Origin: Ignelater luminosus
Taxonomy: Eukaryota > Arthropoda > Insecta > Coleoptera > Elateridae
Direction: 5' to 3'
Assembly: GCA_011009095.1 (NCBI GenBank)
Contig: VTPC01091219.1
Coordinates: forward strand, 107,870 to 171,869
DNA: 64,000 nt
Shown here: in pieces, positions 24,771-36,735 of the stretch
How positions within the stretch are numbered: the first letter of the stretch is position 1
Layout of the letters: the number at the start of each line of letters is the position of its first letter
Notes under the pieces: generated by a model
Told to the model about the DNA's origin: nothing
The model's input: the letters and a program-made list of their open reading frames with translations, nothing else
Database searches by the model: none
Made by a program: the position numbers and the translations under genes

Positions 24771-24948
24771 GTAATACCTCAAACGGTTTTCGAAATTGTT
24801 GGTAAAACCTGAAAAAATGAAAACTTCAATACCCTGTATATCTAAAACCAAGCATTTTAAAACATACATTTATATACACTTTTCGACATAGAAGTGGCCT
24901 AAGAATCGCCCATTAAAATAAATACACAACATTAAGTAACGTCCTGTA
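24771..24948 (-). repeat. Right arm of the foldback MITE
   Basis: Reverse complement carries the same landmarks in the same order as the left arm, with scattered transitions (for example ACAGGGTATTGAAGTTTT against ACAGGGTGTTGAAGTTTT). Confidence 0.8.
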
Positions 24949-25214
24949 TATTAAAAGGTTATTAGTAGGTTTACAAATGTAAGATGTCCTATAAAGTTCC
25001 TTCTGTAAAATTTGGTCTAATATGAAATCGTACCGAATAATCTTAAAAGAGAACGCGGAGCTACCAGTTACCGGCATTGCTTTGTTGTTTACCTATTAAT
25101 AAATACAAAACTGTTTTCAGCAAAATATCTTTCTGCTAAAATTTTAGTTTCAGATTTAACTGCAAACATACAGGGAATACAGTTTTAAAAATCTTATTCT
25201 GTCATTGTTGAAAT

Positions 25215-25347
25215 CATAGGGGAATCAGTGTTATCTCGACCATGGATAGACTTTATGAAAAATTAATAGAAACAAAATTAGAAGACAACATCAAGAATAA
25301 AATAAGTAAAAACCAAGCTGAATTTACAACAGGGAGATCTTGTATCA

Positions 25348-25399
<52 letters not shown>

Positions 25400-25409
25400 N
25401 NNNNNNNNN

Positions 25410-25459
<50 letters not shown>

Positions 25460-26045
25460 CTGTGGAATTCCATGAGAGAACTAAACATCCCCGATAACCT
25501 AATAAGAGCAACTAAAAAATTATTCGCAAAAAAATACTGTAGCAATAGAAATAAAAAATAAAATCTGAAGTCAGTTCAAAACATCCAAAGGCTTATTACA
25601 GGGCTGCTCTATCTCCCCTATCCTTTTCAAGATAACGCTAGAAACAAGCCATGGAGAAGAAAATGTGAGGGTATGGGTATCCCAATAAGAAATGAACATC
25701 TGTACACCTAAAGCTTCGCAGATGATCAGGTGGTAATAGCCCCGGACGAAGAAGATCTCATCAGCTACATGATGCGAAAACTCAATGAAGAATACTCAAA
25801 GAATGGATTAGACATCAACTTCAATAAAACAGAATATCTCGCAGCAGGAATAAAAGAGACAACGGATCTGGAAATCTCAGAGAACACCACTATAAGAGAA
25901 ACCCAAAAGTTTAAATACCTAGGTTTCACTATGTCAAAAACAGGGACAACTTCAGATGAAATGAAGAGTAGATTAGGCCAGACCAGAACGGCTGTTAGAC
26001 AATTAAATGAAATACTGTGGGATACACATATAACAAAAAAACCCG
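25215..26045 (+). mobile_element. Second LINE: reverse-transcriptase fragment interrupted by (TA)n
   Basis: Plus-strand RT domain of a non-LTR element, different from the one at 13 kb. Order: HRGISVISTMDRLYEKLIE (25215-25271), NQAEFTTGRSCINH (RT block 2), the (TA)n tract, WNSMRELNIPDNLIRATKKLF, then stops and frame changes. Next come GLLQGCSISPIL-like residues near 25600, SFADDQVVIAPDEEDL (catalytic FADD at 25715-25726, both Asp kept, with an in-frame stop two codons earlier), FNKTEYLAAG and FKYLGFTMSKTGTTSDE. It is truncated at both ends: no endonuclease upstream, and similarity fades after about 26045. The (TA)n stands where about 40 residues, including the block with the first catalytic Asp, should be. 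Confidence 0.8.
25351..25457. repeat. (TA)n microsatellite containing an assembly gap
   Basis: Pure AT dinucleotides on both sides of ten Ns (25400-25409). The true length is unknown; an N block of this round size inside a dinucleotide repeat is usually a placeholder. The Tyr-Ile ORFs on both strands here are artefacts of it. Confidence 0.97.
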
Positions 26046-26639
26046 ATATTGTTGCCCCCAATAGCTCCCCTGTAAAGTAAATCCTTGAATGTTGGGACAA
26101 CTTGTATAAAAAATAAAAAATTAATTATTATAAGCGTATTAACAAAAAAAAAACCAAATGAAACTAATAAGGGTATGTCCATCTTTCAGCTCAAGGTAAG
26201 TTTCAATACACATAAGTCGGTGGCTCTTATAATTGACTGACTGCAATCCGAGAGTGCAAGTTTGATCCGCAACATAGATCTTGAGATTTGTTGTAAAACA
26301 GTGGGTCTTGAGTGACTGTGACGAGTTGCACGTGAAAAAGTCCGGATTCGGCTAAATTCTATTTGGCGACGAATAGACCGTGGTAGTTTAACGGGAATAG
26401 CGACTACAAGCCTTATTTACAAAATAAAGTAAGAACATCTTTTGATATTTAAAATAAAGAAATAAATATTAAGTCTCAGGACGTTTCCTAAAACTAAAAA
26501 TTAGATTACCAATCTTGTCATTGTTTTGCCACTATTCTCTTGAAACTACTATCAGTTTGTTAACGATTCCCTAAAGATTATTCCTGGAATCAACACGTCT
26601 AGCACGCAGGACTACTTGGACTTTCAGGATTATGTGGAA
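26046..26639. other. Intronic DNA without recognised genes
   Basis: AT-rich spacer between the LINE fragment and the Tc1-like relic. Nothing recognisable; the part from about 26200 to 26420 is somewhat GC-richer. Confidence 0.4.
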
Positions 26640-27030
26640 TTTGTGTCTGCTGATGACATCTAGGTACTTAACTACTGCGATCGTTCTGTGCGGCATTATT
26701 GTCTATAAAGACAAAATCTCCATCCATATAATCCCACAAGTCTTTGATAATATCTTGCATATAGGATACTACTAGGTACTAAAAAACTTCTGTTACCAAG
26801 TATGTTGGTAACGGTCTTCTCTGAAAGATTATTAGAACTGACATCCCGGTTACCTTCAAATACAAAGCTTTTTGGTTTCATTGAAGAACAAGGCGCTTTT
26901 CCAGAATTCTTGTTTATTAAGTCAAACTAAGTCTTCTTACCAGATGGTGCTTTTAAACCTTAAAACTTTAATTGGGCTCTTGGTCACCATTCTTGCAGGT
27001 TTGCTGCGTAATCGAATGGGGCGTATGAAA
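26640..27030 (-). pseudogene. Tc1-like transposase relic
   Basis: On the minus strand, GDFVFIDNNAAQNDRSS (about 26735-26685) matches the Tc1 block D(F/V)x(F/L)MDDNARPHRS around the second catalytic Asp; that Asp is kept (FID). Upstream in the same orientation are pieces fitting the preceding region (LPTYLVTEVF, then VVSYMQDIIKDLWDYMDG), spaced as in insect Tc1 transposases where RYxDEIL precedes the DNA-binding Asp block. The third acidic block (SPDxNPIE) is not seen, and stops interrupt every frame. The assignment rests on one good motif plus spacing. Confidence 0.5.
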
Positions 27031-30000
27031 CCTGCAGGTTCAGAATCGTCCTGTAAGGAGTTCGTAAAATGTATCCCTTATTTATTCACTGGAGGCCTTG
27101 CGTTTCTGGGTCAATTAACACTGAGTTTGTTTTGGTAACAATTCCATATTCTTAATACACTATTTGAAGAATTCCAGCCTTGGGGGTAACCTTCAGTAAT
27201 CAAAGCTATTGCTTGAGTTCGTATAAAAGCAAAAATAGTAACTCAAGGCATTTTTGACTTAGAAAGAAGAAACTTTGATGGTTTAATCTCTTCAAATCCT
27301 ACTCATTCTTTTTAAACATTTTAACATTTTTGATACAAAGCTATAGTAATGCAGAACTTTCGGACTATGTGTAATAATTAACGTTTTAAGAAGGGCTAAA
27401 ATTGAGGAAAAAATAATTAAAGCTGCCAGTAAGTGAAAACTTTACATAGAAAAATGAGTACTCACTAGCTATTGCATCCAACCATAGAAAGTAATAATTG
27501 TTAAATCATTATTTCAGGTTAAATTTACAATTAAATATAAAATTTAAATTTTAGCAAAATGCGTATTTTGTAGAAAAACGATCTTCGACTTGTTAATAAG
27601 TAAACAATGAATTGCCATTTAAAATTAAAGTCATTTAATAGTAACGTAGGTTGGTCTCTGCTGAAAACAAACGTCCAAAGTACATAAAAAGAGCAACAGT
27701 TGAGGGACTTAAATATGTAGGTAGAAGGTTGGTTGGACCCAGATCTAATTGGAAATTTTAGGTTGCAATTTAGAATGTATTGGATAATTCTGACAGAGGT
27801 TTTTGTGATATCTGCAATAAAGTAAAAATCCTTCCTAGCTCTTTAGTATCATTAACTTTGTAAATAGAAAAGTTAAGACTTGCACAGTAATCATAAATTG
27901 GTGCGGGTAGCTAGCAAATATTTTCCACTTACAGATACGGATATCGAAAACTCAAATACAGCATTGATTTCCAAGAAGTTTGAAGGCAAATCAAACTTGT
28001 TAGTTTAGTTATCAATAAAAATTAAGCTACACTAGCTATGTATTTCAATTATGTTCTGAATTGACTCAACCGGATATTTTCAGAAGATGAACATAGCAAA
28101 CAATATTATTTTGAAAAGGTTCATTTCAATATTTCTTAGATACAAATGAGTCGTATTGAATATTAGGATGCGTTGCGACAAAAATTATAAATTCAATTTA
28201 AATTAATTGCAATTTAATTAATTATAGTAGATAGCAATTTGATCCCTTTATTACAAATACGAATCCTAATTAGTTTGCATACGGTGTAAGATACATACCA
28301 GTTACACGAGACTAACATTAGTTTCGGTACAAGGTGTGGCGAACGTATTGGTATGATAATGTGCAACCAAGATGAGTATGTGTAAACACAAATATGTGCA
28401 ATTCAGACAAACCTAAAATTTGTAGTTTTGATAACTTTGGGGTAAATATCAAACATGGAAATTAAATTAAATAGTTGTAATTCCCATTTAGTTTTTAATA
28501 TAACAAAATCCGGACAAACTAAACTTATTTATGTCTTTAATAACTAGATTTCAAAAGTTGTTTTCATAAACGTTTTTATTAAAATAATTAAAAAGCTGAG
28601 CTAAATATCAGTTTACAAAATTGTCATCATAGTGAATCATGTCAAGTAAACTTTGCAATATTTCAGGCTAAATTGCAGTCAAAAAGTCTGGAAAGAGATG
28701 ATAGTTCAGGCAGAGAGAACCATGACAAAAATTAAGAAGCGCATCTTAATAGCATAAGCAAGTGCTTTGGGAGCCAAAACAAAGATTAACAAAATTAATG
28801 AAAATTGCTTGAGAAAAACTTTTGGAATAGGGCTAGCTATCTAATCAACAGTTGCAAAAAGAGAGAATTCTGTTGCTTCTAGGTGACCATGTGGTAAATA
28901 CAAATATAGCAAATTCAGAGGCTAAGTTAATGAATAGCGAGAATACGAACTTTTAGATGAGTGACTATATCTAAAATAAACAAAACAGTAAAGCTAAAAA
29001 AAAGTTAACAAACAGTATTTAGAAGGAAAAAGAAATCTAAACATCTTTAGATAATAATTGACATGTACGAGAATGAATGACTAAAATTCCCTAATAAAAA
29101 CAAAAGACATTTCAAACTAAAATACATCTTCATTTATCTTTTTGTTGGTGTTCTGTCTTCATTTAACTTAATAAAACCTTCGACTACTTTCTCTTCTAAA
29201 AATTTGAACAATTCATGTAGCGTGCATTATTAGTAGGTTTAAAAAGCAAAAAAAAAACATATATAAATCATAATCTGAAAGTAAAAACACCATTAATACA
29301 ATGTGTATCTTGATGTAATGCTGAAGGCTTTATTACTTTCCGGACAATATTAGCTCTGTTTATTAGCCAAGAGAGAAAAACTAAAACAAAACGACGGAGT
29401 GTTTCAGCTCTTTAGCGGCTGCTGCTATTTAAAATCTCATAGCTGAAATAATATCTGATACATTGTAAACTAGGTGCAACTACAACAAGCATGCTTTCCT
29501 TAATTATTGGAAATATCAAAGAAAATCAATACAGAGCAAAACAACTCCCAAAAAGAAATTTTTCGATTTAATACCATCAATTTGCATATTACTTTAGAAA
29601 TTTTGAAGTTTGAGAATTAACTTTTATTAATTATTCAGAAAACTCTAGTGAAATTTACAATCTGTCAAGAATTTAAATGAACATTATTAACATAACATAA
29701 ATTTTATGTACCCCATTCCCTCAGGTGCAGTTGGAAATTAAAAACATACATTATGGAGATTTTTTTCTGTATTTATTAAAGAAATCTTTTATGACATTAT
29801 TCAAAACAGCATTAAATCCACCACTTTTTCTTTAATATCTTCATTTGAAAAATGAAAATTTTAATAGAAAAAATTTATTGCAAAGGGGATACGTAATTAC
29901 AATAATAGTCAACACGAGCAAAAAGATCTCGAAATAAAGATCAGAAAATGTCACGTTGGAAGTAGGGAAAAGGATATCACACGGGGATAATTGACTTGAA

Positions 30001-32554
30001 AAACTGATAAGGCTTTAGAAAGTGAATCACACGGAGTAAATAAAAACTGAAACAAAACCCGAGAAGCAGAAAAGACTTTGTTTTCGTTTTCATAACTATT
30101 AGTTTAATCACTCTAAGACCTAGCATGTTATAGATAGCAGTTAAACCTTAACACTATTTTATAGCCTTGCTTATTATACGTTTTCTGGGTTTATATTGCA
30201 ATCAAGAACTTTACTATGCGATATAAAGATAATTAAGATGCACCGCATTAGTCTAGCTGGTAGTCTTAGGTCGCCATCATTATTCGTAACAAATAAACCT
30301 TAACTACAGCAATAATAACCTTGATAATAATAAAGCAAAAATAAGAGTTGCAAAGTAATAAACTAACATCTGTACTATTCGTGGTGTTTGGAGTAGAGCA
30401 AAATTATTTATTTAATTTAAACAATTTATAAGATATCAAAATCCCATTCTTACGAAAGGTTTAAATAAACTACTATGTCTGCTAGAATCTAAAATATGTA
30501 GTTTTCAATGTGAGTTTCCAAACGAAATTGTTGCTTTTCCTACAAGAAAATGTATAAAAAAACTTCTAGCACTTTTTGTTGAGTGCTTTATTTTTTTAAC
30601 TGAATTTTCTTACGTTTTGCACAAACGTCTCAAAGGTTTCCAATCCTTCTGTGAAAGAATTCACTGGGGTTATTATAAAACTGAAGAAAAAAATTAAGGC
30701 AACTGCTCTTTTAAGCAAAGGACATGACCTTTAGTGTTGTTAAAACGCCCCCTTCAATTTATATCTTAGACACTTCTGTTACTTATGTGTTAATTAAAAG
30801 AAAATTGATTACTGAGTGAGATATTTTTAAACAGCAAACACAAAACCTTTGGAGACATTGAGAAATTTATTGCAACTAAAACTTCTCGTCCAAAACATCC
30901 TTTCTCTGAAATAGTTGGCTTGTGATGGACATACGGAGAGGTTTCTAATAGCTCAAATATGATCTTGTTTGGAACAATATACAACTGCATTTAAAGGACG
31001 TAGACTTTCTTTAGGTGTCATGAACAGCAGTGAACAGACAAAGCAAAGAAAAACGTCTAATTACCCGCTGAAGTCTCTGGGGGTATATTAGTTTATGCAG
31101 CTCTGATTATTTTTCGGGCAATCGGATTTCGGAAAATCAGTACAGGCAGAAATTATTAAGGAATTGTCAGAGATGCCAGAATCTGTATGAAAGATTCCGC
31201 ATATAAAAAATCACACATGCTGTCTACACAAAATGCTCTGGAAATGGCTCAACTATCAAGAATAATTTCATTAGAAATTATGTAAAGGGACATTTTCCAA
31301 CTAGTTTAGAAAAACGTCTACGTGCTATTCAGAAGAATAACAATCACTGAAACTGAAATTAAAGTCTTTCTCCACTCCATATTGGATCATATAGTGAGGC
31401 ATTTATTTGCTGTCTGTGCAGAAAGATGTTGTTACAGCCATTAAATACTTTGATTCTAATCTCGAAACGGGGATTTCATAGTAGTTTAAGTCATGCATAG
31501 TCTAAGCAGAAATTCTTAGTGAAAGTGTATGATGACAAGTACATGTTTTTAACTTTGCAATTACTGTACAAAAAAAGACAACAATAAAATTATTGTATGT
31601 CAAAATCGGCGTCCCTTATCTCAAAGATCTTGTAGGTCAGTAAGTCCTCAGTACGAAAAAGAAAATGATGAACTTGGTAGAGCTAAAAAAGAAAATGTAG
31701 ATGATCCAACAAAGAATGTAACCAATACAAAAGTAGTAATCATAGATTAAAAAATAAACAAAACGTAAGCCACTTTTCATAACGCTAAACGAAAATTTAT
31801 GTAACTTCTTAAGTGAAACAAAGTCACTTTTAGATGTTATCTAGGTAATGCAATCTTTAAAGCGTTTAGAAAAAGTTATATCGTTTGGTATTTTCGTTCT
31901 AAATTTATGGATAACAGAAACTTCAGAGAGGCTTTAAGAATCGTATGGCCCTAATTGTTAACAAACCTAAACCTAGATAAGGAAACATGATAACGTTGCA
32001 CGTAAGTTTTTTCCGAAATTGATCAAGAATTAATCTGAAGTTTGTAAGTAGTCCTGCACACAATCTTTGATGAATGTAAAATTAATGCAAAAAATCCAGA
32101 AAATATAGTTTAGATACCGATATGTCCGTTAGAAACCTATGAGTCCAAATGTCCATAAAAAACTTGTTCACAAACCAGAAATCATAACCCATGCTTTGCT
32201 ATCAATTGGCCGACTGAGCAAAGAAGCTTAGGAAGCTAAAAATAAAAACTTCAGCAGAAAGACTGCTGGGACAGATAATCTAAGAGAAATAGGTTCTGTA
32301 GCCTTGACCTGGCCCGACCAACAAAGAAAGCCACAAACCACCACTGATATAGCCTATAATCCAAAGTAAAAACCTATCAAAATCCGTTTAATAGTTTTGG
32401 TGATACTCGCAGAAATGCAAACTGCTAACTGTCTTTTTTCTCGAAGTCGATTAAAAGTTTTTAATGCGCTGCCCTTTGGTGCGGTTCTACTGCGCGCCGT
32501 TTTGCTGAATGATTCCTACAGACATTTTGTGAACGATACTGCAGTAGGAGTAAT

Positions 32555-32830
32555 GGAGGACAAAGCCCGATATTGTGCTAAATTGGTGGTTTGATGAAGA
32601 GTGCAGATCAAATTTGTGCAAATCAATTGAGGGTCACCGCAAGTGCTCAGGTAAAGGACAAAGCCTGATTTTGGCTCAATGCAGACTTAAGCCGCTGCAG
32701 GACAAAGTAGAACGCGAAACCTGATTTTGAACCACCAAAAGTGGTTTGGTGTAGGATAGAACCTTAAGATGACGGATTGCAGGTAAGATGGTGAATGACA
32801 AAGCTCGATGGTGAAGTGTCGACATATACA
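32555..32830 (+). repeat. Degenerate short repeat, GACAAAGC-GAT motif
   Basis: Four irregular copies: GGACAAAGCCCGATATTG near 32560, GGACAAAGCCTGATTTTG near 32656, GGACAAAGTAG followed by CCTGATTTTG near 32700-32730, and TGACAAAGCTCGATGGTG near 32807. Spacing varies (about 96, 43 and 108 bp), so it is not a clean tandem array; it may be an old minisatellite or element debris. Confidence 0.35.
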
Positions 32831-34870
32831 GCTTTTATATACTTACTAATTGGGCTGTTCTTATAAAGATGAAAATTGTGACACTGATTTCTTTGGGCAG
32901 CTAAGCTATTAGCCATGATACTGATTTTGGCCGTTGGAACAAGTTAAGTTTAGAAATTAACGTGATTCGTATTTGTCATCAAAAATCTTGGTTTCATGGT
33001 ACAGTCTGATCACACAAAACCGAGACCTTGTTGGAAAAAATTATTGGTACATAAACTTAAATATGTATAACACGTACCTTCCACGTGGAAGAAACTAATC
33101 AATTATAATTATTGCATTGCAAGCTAAACCTCTTCTTCCATAAGGAGTTTTGCAGTAATTCAACATCAATAAGAAAATGAAGTAATTTACAGAAAATTGT
33201 GAAATCTCAACTCTGTGGTTACAAATCTTAAGAATATAAGTCAAGAAGAAATAATAATTGAAAACATAAATAAAATAAAATTATCTCGATAAGCAAGAAT
33301 AATTTATTAAATCATATAATGTGAATATAAGCATACAAGGCCTATTCAAAATTAAACTAAAACACTTAAAGAATTGCAAATTAAATGTCACATTATATTT
33401 ATTACGTCACATGATTAGTAACGACCATACATTGAGAGGAACCTATATTCTACACTGTATTAAGCTGCAGACGCACAATCAATAATACCAATAGTAAGAA
33501 GGAAGGGTGGAAATTATAAAGCAAAAACCTAGACTTATACAGTGCAGCGTTTAAGGTTATAAAAAATCGAACTAGGTTGAAATTCCATAAGGTAAGTGTA
33601 TTATTCAACATTAAAAGTATATAAAGGATTTCAGTTTGAATATAAAGAAAGATTACATGGTTATTAAGAATTTCCTTACTATCTTGTTTTTCTTTGCTAT
33701 GTGCTATTGTAGGTTATATTACGTCATTGTAGGATCAGTATTATACCGTAATATAGTGCGCACAATAGCGTATTATAATATCGCACAATACAATACATTA
33801 AACAACTTTCTATAACACTTTTTAATCTAAATAACCCTTTTAATAACATTAAAAACATTTTATAACTTCCTACTTTTCCATTATTTTGTTAAGAATTAAA
33901 TCTAACTTGGAAAGTTAATTTATAAAACAAAAACAATGATTATATTAGGTTATTTTATTTTAATATCAGACACGTTTTTGAAGCAAAAAGAAAAACTTTT
34001 TTCTAGTAACCAATATTACTATCTTGGATTAAAACAAGCCTGAAATACCTTTACGTTTTATGACATTGAACATACGTTTCCATAATCATCATATGATAAA
34101 GATTAGGTCTGGTAGAAAACAGCAATAAAAAGCATTTAACTAATTTAAACAGATTTCACGCAATAAATTAAACCGTATGTTTAAATATTTAAGACACATG
34201 ATTAACTGAAAATCTGCATAAATAATTTGCAAACTACAAACCTCTGCCAAAAGTTAATGAGGGAAAATTTCCTACCACCATAATAGCCTGACTAAATGAA
34301 AAAACGACAAAGGCATAGTTAAATTTAATCAACTCCATGCCCAAGGGTTTAGTTTATTGTTAATTAATTTTAGACAGAATCGTTTCAACATTTTAAACAA
34401 ATGAGCATGTAAAAATATAAATCATAAATTAGATCTCTGCTCTTCTCGACGAGATCCAAGCACGTGCTCTTACAAATATAGCGCGGCACGTGCACGTTTT
34501 GAATGGCATCCGCGTGGCGTTTGAATAGTAAGAATTTTAACAAAGATTACAAAAAAAAGTTACTTACTACAACAAGTAATCCTTTTTGAAGTTATCGTAA
34601 TAGAACTGGTTCATTGTTTTAGTCATAAAAATTAGTACTAATACACGACACAAAAGACTGACAAATAATAGTACGTTTTTACCGTAACGAATACTAGCAA
34701 ACAGTAAAAGGCCTTTTTGGCAGATTAGTTGTACTTTTAAATGATATCAGTCAAAATTGAGAGGGGAACACTATAAAATATCTCATTGGTTTTGAAAATA
34801 CGCGCGAATGAACTGATAGATTATCCATGTAAAGAACGAAATAAATTCCTGTTTTGTTATTTTATTGCAG

Positions 34871-34917
34871 TTATTTAAATAAAATGTTAAACGGTTCTGT
34901 TCGGGTTAAACTTTAAG
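34871..34917 (+). other. Candidate cryptic or noncoding 47-nt exon, plus strand
   Basis: A pyrimidine-rich tract ending TTATTTTATTGCAG (acceptor) precedes 47 nt that end AAG followed by GTAAGT (perfect donor). Inside is ATG with ten codons (MLNGSVRVKL) and a stop. It is antisense to the Bruno gene, so if used it would belong to an overlapping transcript. No partner exon can be shown. Confidence 0.2.
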
Positions 34918-36249
34918 GTAAGTCTACAATCTTCATGTAATTTATTGCTTTGGAAAAATTAAATTACTTATTATGTAGATTTATGGAGATTTGAGTTAGA
35001 GATAGAGTGGAAAAAATTCGCACACCTTGACCTTTTTGGTAGAGTACTTATAAGTTAATTTGTAATTTTCCAGTTTGTTTCTGGATGGTTTATTAATTTA
35101 TTTTGTATGTCACATTAGAAGAGCATTAAAACCTAACTACATCCAACAATGGATAAGACAGCTGAATAAGAAGAAAGGCTATATTTATCGAGAGTGAGAA
35201 GGCAAAAAAAGTTAGAAGACAGATTTTCAAATATAAATCTCTAAGCCTCTAAAAAAGAGCTAAACTGATCAAAAAAACCTGTTGTAACTGAGACAATTCC
35301 TGTCAAAAACGCTTTGCTGTTCAAACAATATCTAGCAAAATTTGAAAGAGTAGCGTACGATGTTGAAATTATTGGATCTTTTCAAGTAAGAACTTAATAT
35401 AGAATGACACAAAAAACTGAGAATTTCGTAATTCACTTGAAACCATAAAGATGTTAGTCAAAACTGAGCTTTGAGCACTATTATGGAACAACAATGCAGC
35501 AGAATGGTTTTCAAAGAGAATAGGCAAATCTTTCTTTTAAAAGCATTTAAACTTCGATTAAAAAAAAAGAAATCTGCAAGCAAAAAACTAAAAATCAATA
35601 AAACTGATTTGCGTTCAGTTGAATACATTTGAGAAAAATCATTTTCTAACAAAACTTAGATTTGTTACCTTAGATGGATATTGAATCAAAAGCGAGAAAA
35701 TTAATTTCAATGCTCTAGACGCTTAAAGGCAAAATGTTCCATGTAGACCGTCCCATATAATCTATTCAAGAGCATGACAAGGGAGCGTCTCATGTTTTAA
35801 GAGTATATCAAACATCAACTAAGTTATAATTGACATATTTCGTATTCAAGTAAATGAAAAAAAAGACATTAGGAAACTTGGATCTATAAAAATCTTGTCT
35901 TTAGCCTAAGATGAAAATTCATTAAATAAAAACAAGATGTTGATAAGTATGGATCATAAAAAGGAAAGAGAAGTTCATTCAAGAAAGAATGCGGTAGCGC
36001 AAAAGATTTAATTTTATTTAAAATATGCTACGCAAAGAGGGAGAAGGGCTAGTTAATAGTGACAACCACTTTGTGCTTGTAGTAAGCAGCACAAGGATTT
36101 CATGCCTAGGGCAACCTTTGTATATACAAAATACAAATATTTTCACAACTACTTCAAGAAAATTCACAGATGTAGCTTAATACAACGTTCAGAAAATAAC
36201 ATCAACTCTTTAGAAAAAAACCATTTTCAGTCTGCAAACCAAGGGTGGA

Positions 36250-36457
36250 ATTCTGAACTTTTGATACGATATGACGATACGAGAAAAATGATTTTCAATC
36301 ACATTTGACAATAGTCTTCTCAATGACATCTTGACATATTTTAACGACAGCCTTTGTGGTATCGTGGTATTGACGATACCAAGAATACATACTTGATACA
36401 CGTATCGTTTCGAGTCTTTCGATATCAATGGGCCGCATAGTATCGTAAGTTCAGAAT
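36250..36457. mobile_element. Possible small MITE with 18-bp inverted ends and CGATA cluster
   Basis: ATTCTGAACTTTTGATAC at 36250-36267 faces GTATCGTAAGTTCAGAAT at 36440-36457; reverse-complemented they match 16 of 18. The interior contains GGTATCGT-ggtattg-ACGATACC (36358-36380), a perfect 8-bp stem. Seven CGATA/TATCG pentamers lie between 36267 and 36445. Its right end touches the mariner relic. No target duplication is obvious. Confidence 0.35.
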
Positions 36458-36735
36458 CTCATTGCGTTTCTACAGCATGGATTACTGTCTTGTTTGATAT
36501 AAATCTTCAATCTTTTAAGGCGTTATTGAGCCCGAAAGGGCCAAATCAGGAGAGTATGGTGTATGGCTTTTTTAAAGTCGTTTTGTGATTTTTTGATTTG
36601 TAGGCCAGTAAATGGTCAGATCTTATTATGCAGAAACACTACGGCTTAATAAAATTTCCTACGGTGTTTGTTTTCTTTCAGTAAGTAATCAATGATATTA
36701 ATTTTATCCTTATCCCAGAAAGTAGTAGTAGTAAC
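36440..36735 (-). pseudogene. mariner-type transposase relic
   Basis: Minus strand. VTTTTFWDKDKINIIDYLLK (from about 36735) matches the mariner block VxxxVFWDxxGIxxIDYLxK. After KFY comes a decayed FLHNKI-stop-P where mariner has FHQDNAP, so the second catalytic Asp is lost. Then LQIKKSQNDF and, in another frame, HTPYSPDLALSGS (near 36560), matching HPPYSPDLAPSD with its final catalytic Asp changed to Gly. Family order and spacing are right for the C-terminal half of the catalytic domain. The N-terminal helix-turn-helix half is absent. Confidence 0.7.

Larger units (their letters stand above)
24441..24948. mobile_element. 508-bp foldback MITE with long inverted arms
   Basis: Starts TACAGGGTGTTACTTAATGT; the right end, reverse-complemented, starts TACAGGACGTTACTTAATGT. 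The two arms (24441-24620 and 24771-24948) pair along about 180 bp with roughly 85-90% identity by eye, leaving a ~150-bp unpaired centre. It is flanked by TA on both sides (24439-24440 and 24949-24950), the target duplication expected of Tc1/mariner-type mobilisation. No coding capacity. Confidence 0.8.
27031..36249. other. Intronic DNA without recognised genes
   Basis: About 9 kb of AT-rich sequence. Contains a weak repeat at 32555-32830 and a candidate short exon at 34871-34917 (listed separately). Around 34440-34520 are two CACGTG E-boxes in slightly GC-richer DNA. The small frames at 30790-30990 and 32397-32594 carry no domain I can defend. Confidence 0.45.

Noticed and set aside
25242-25561. 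Tyr-Ile repeat proteins on both strands
   Set aside because: Translation of the (TA)n tract and the N gap; only the flanking RT residues are meaningful.
32397-32594. Gypsy reverse-transcriptase fragment (FNALPFGAVL)
   Set aside because: Only a short resemblance to the MPFGL block and nothing downstream fits.
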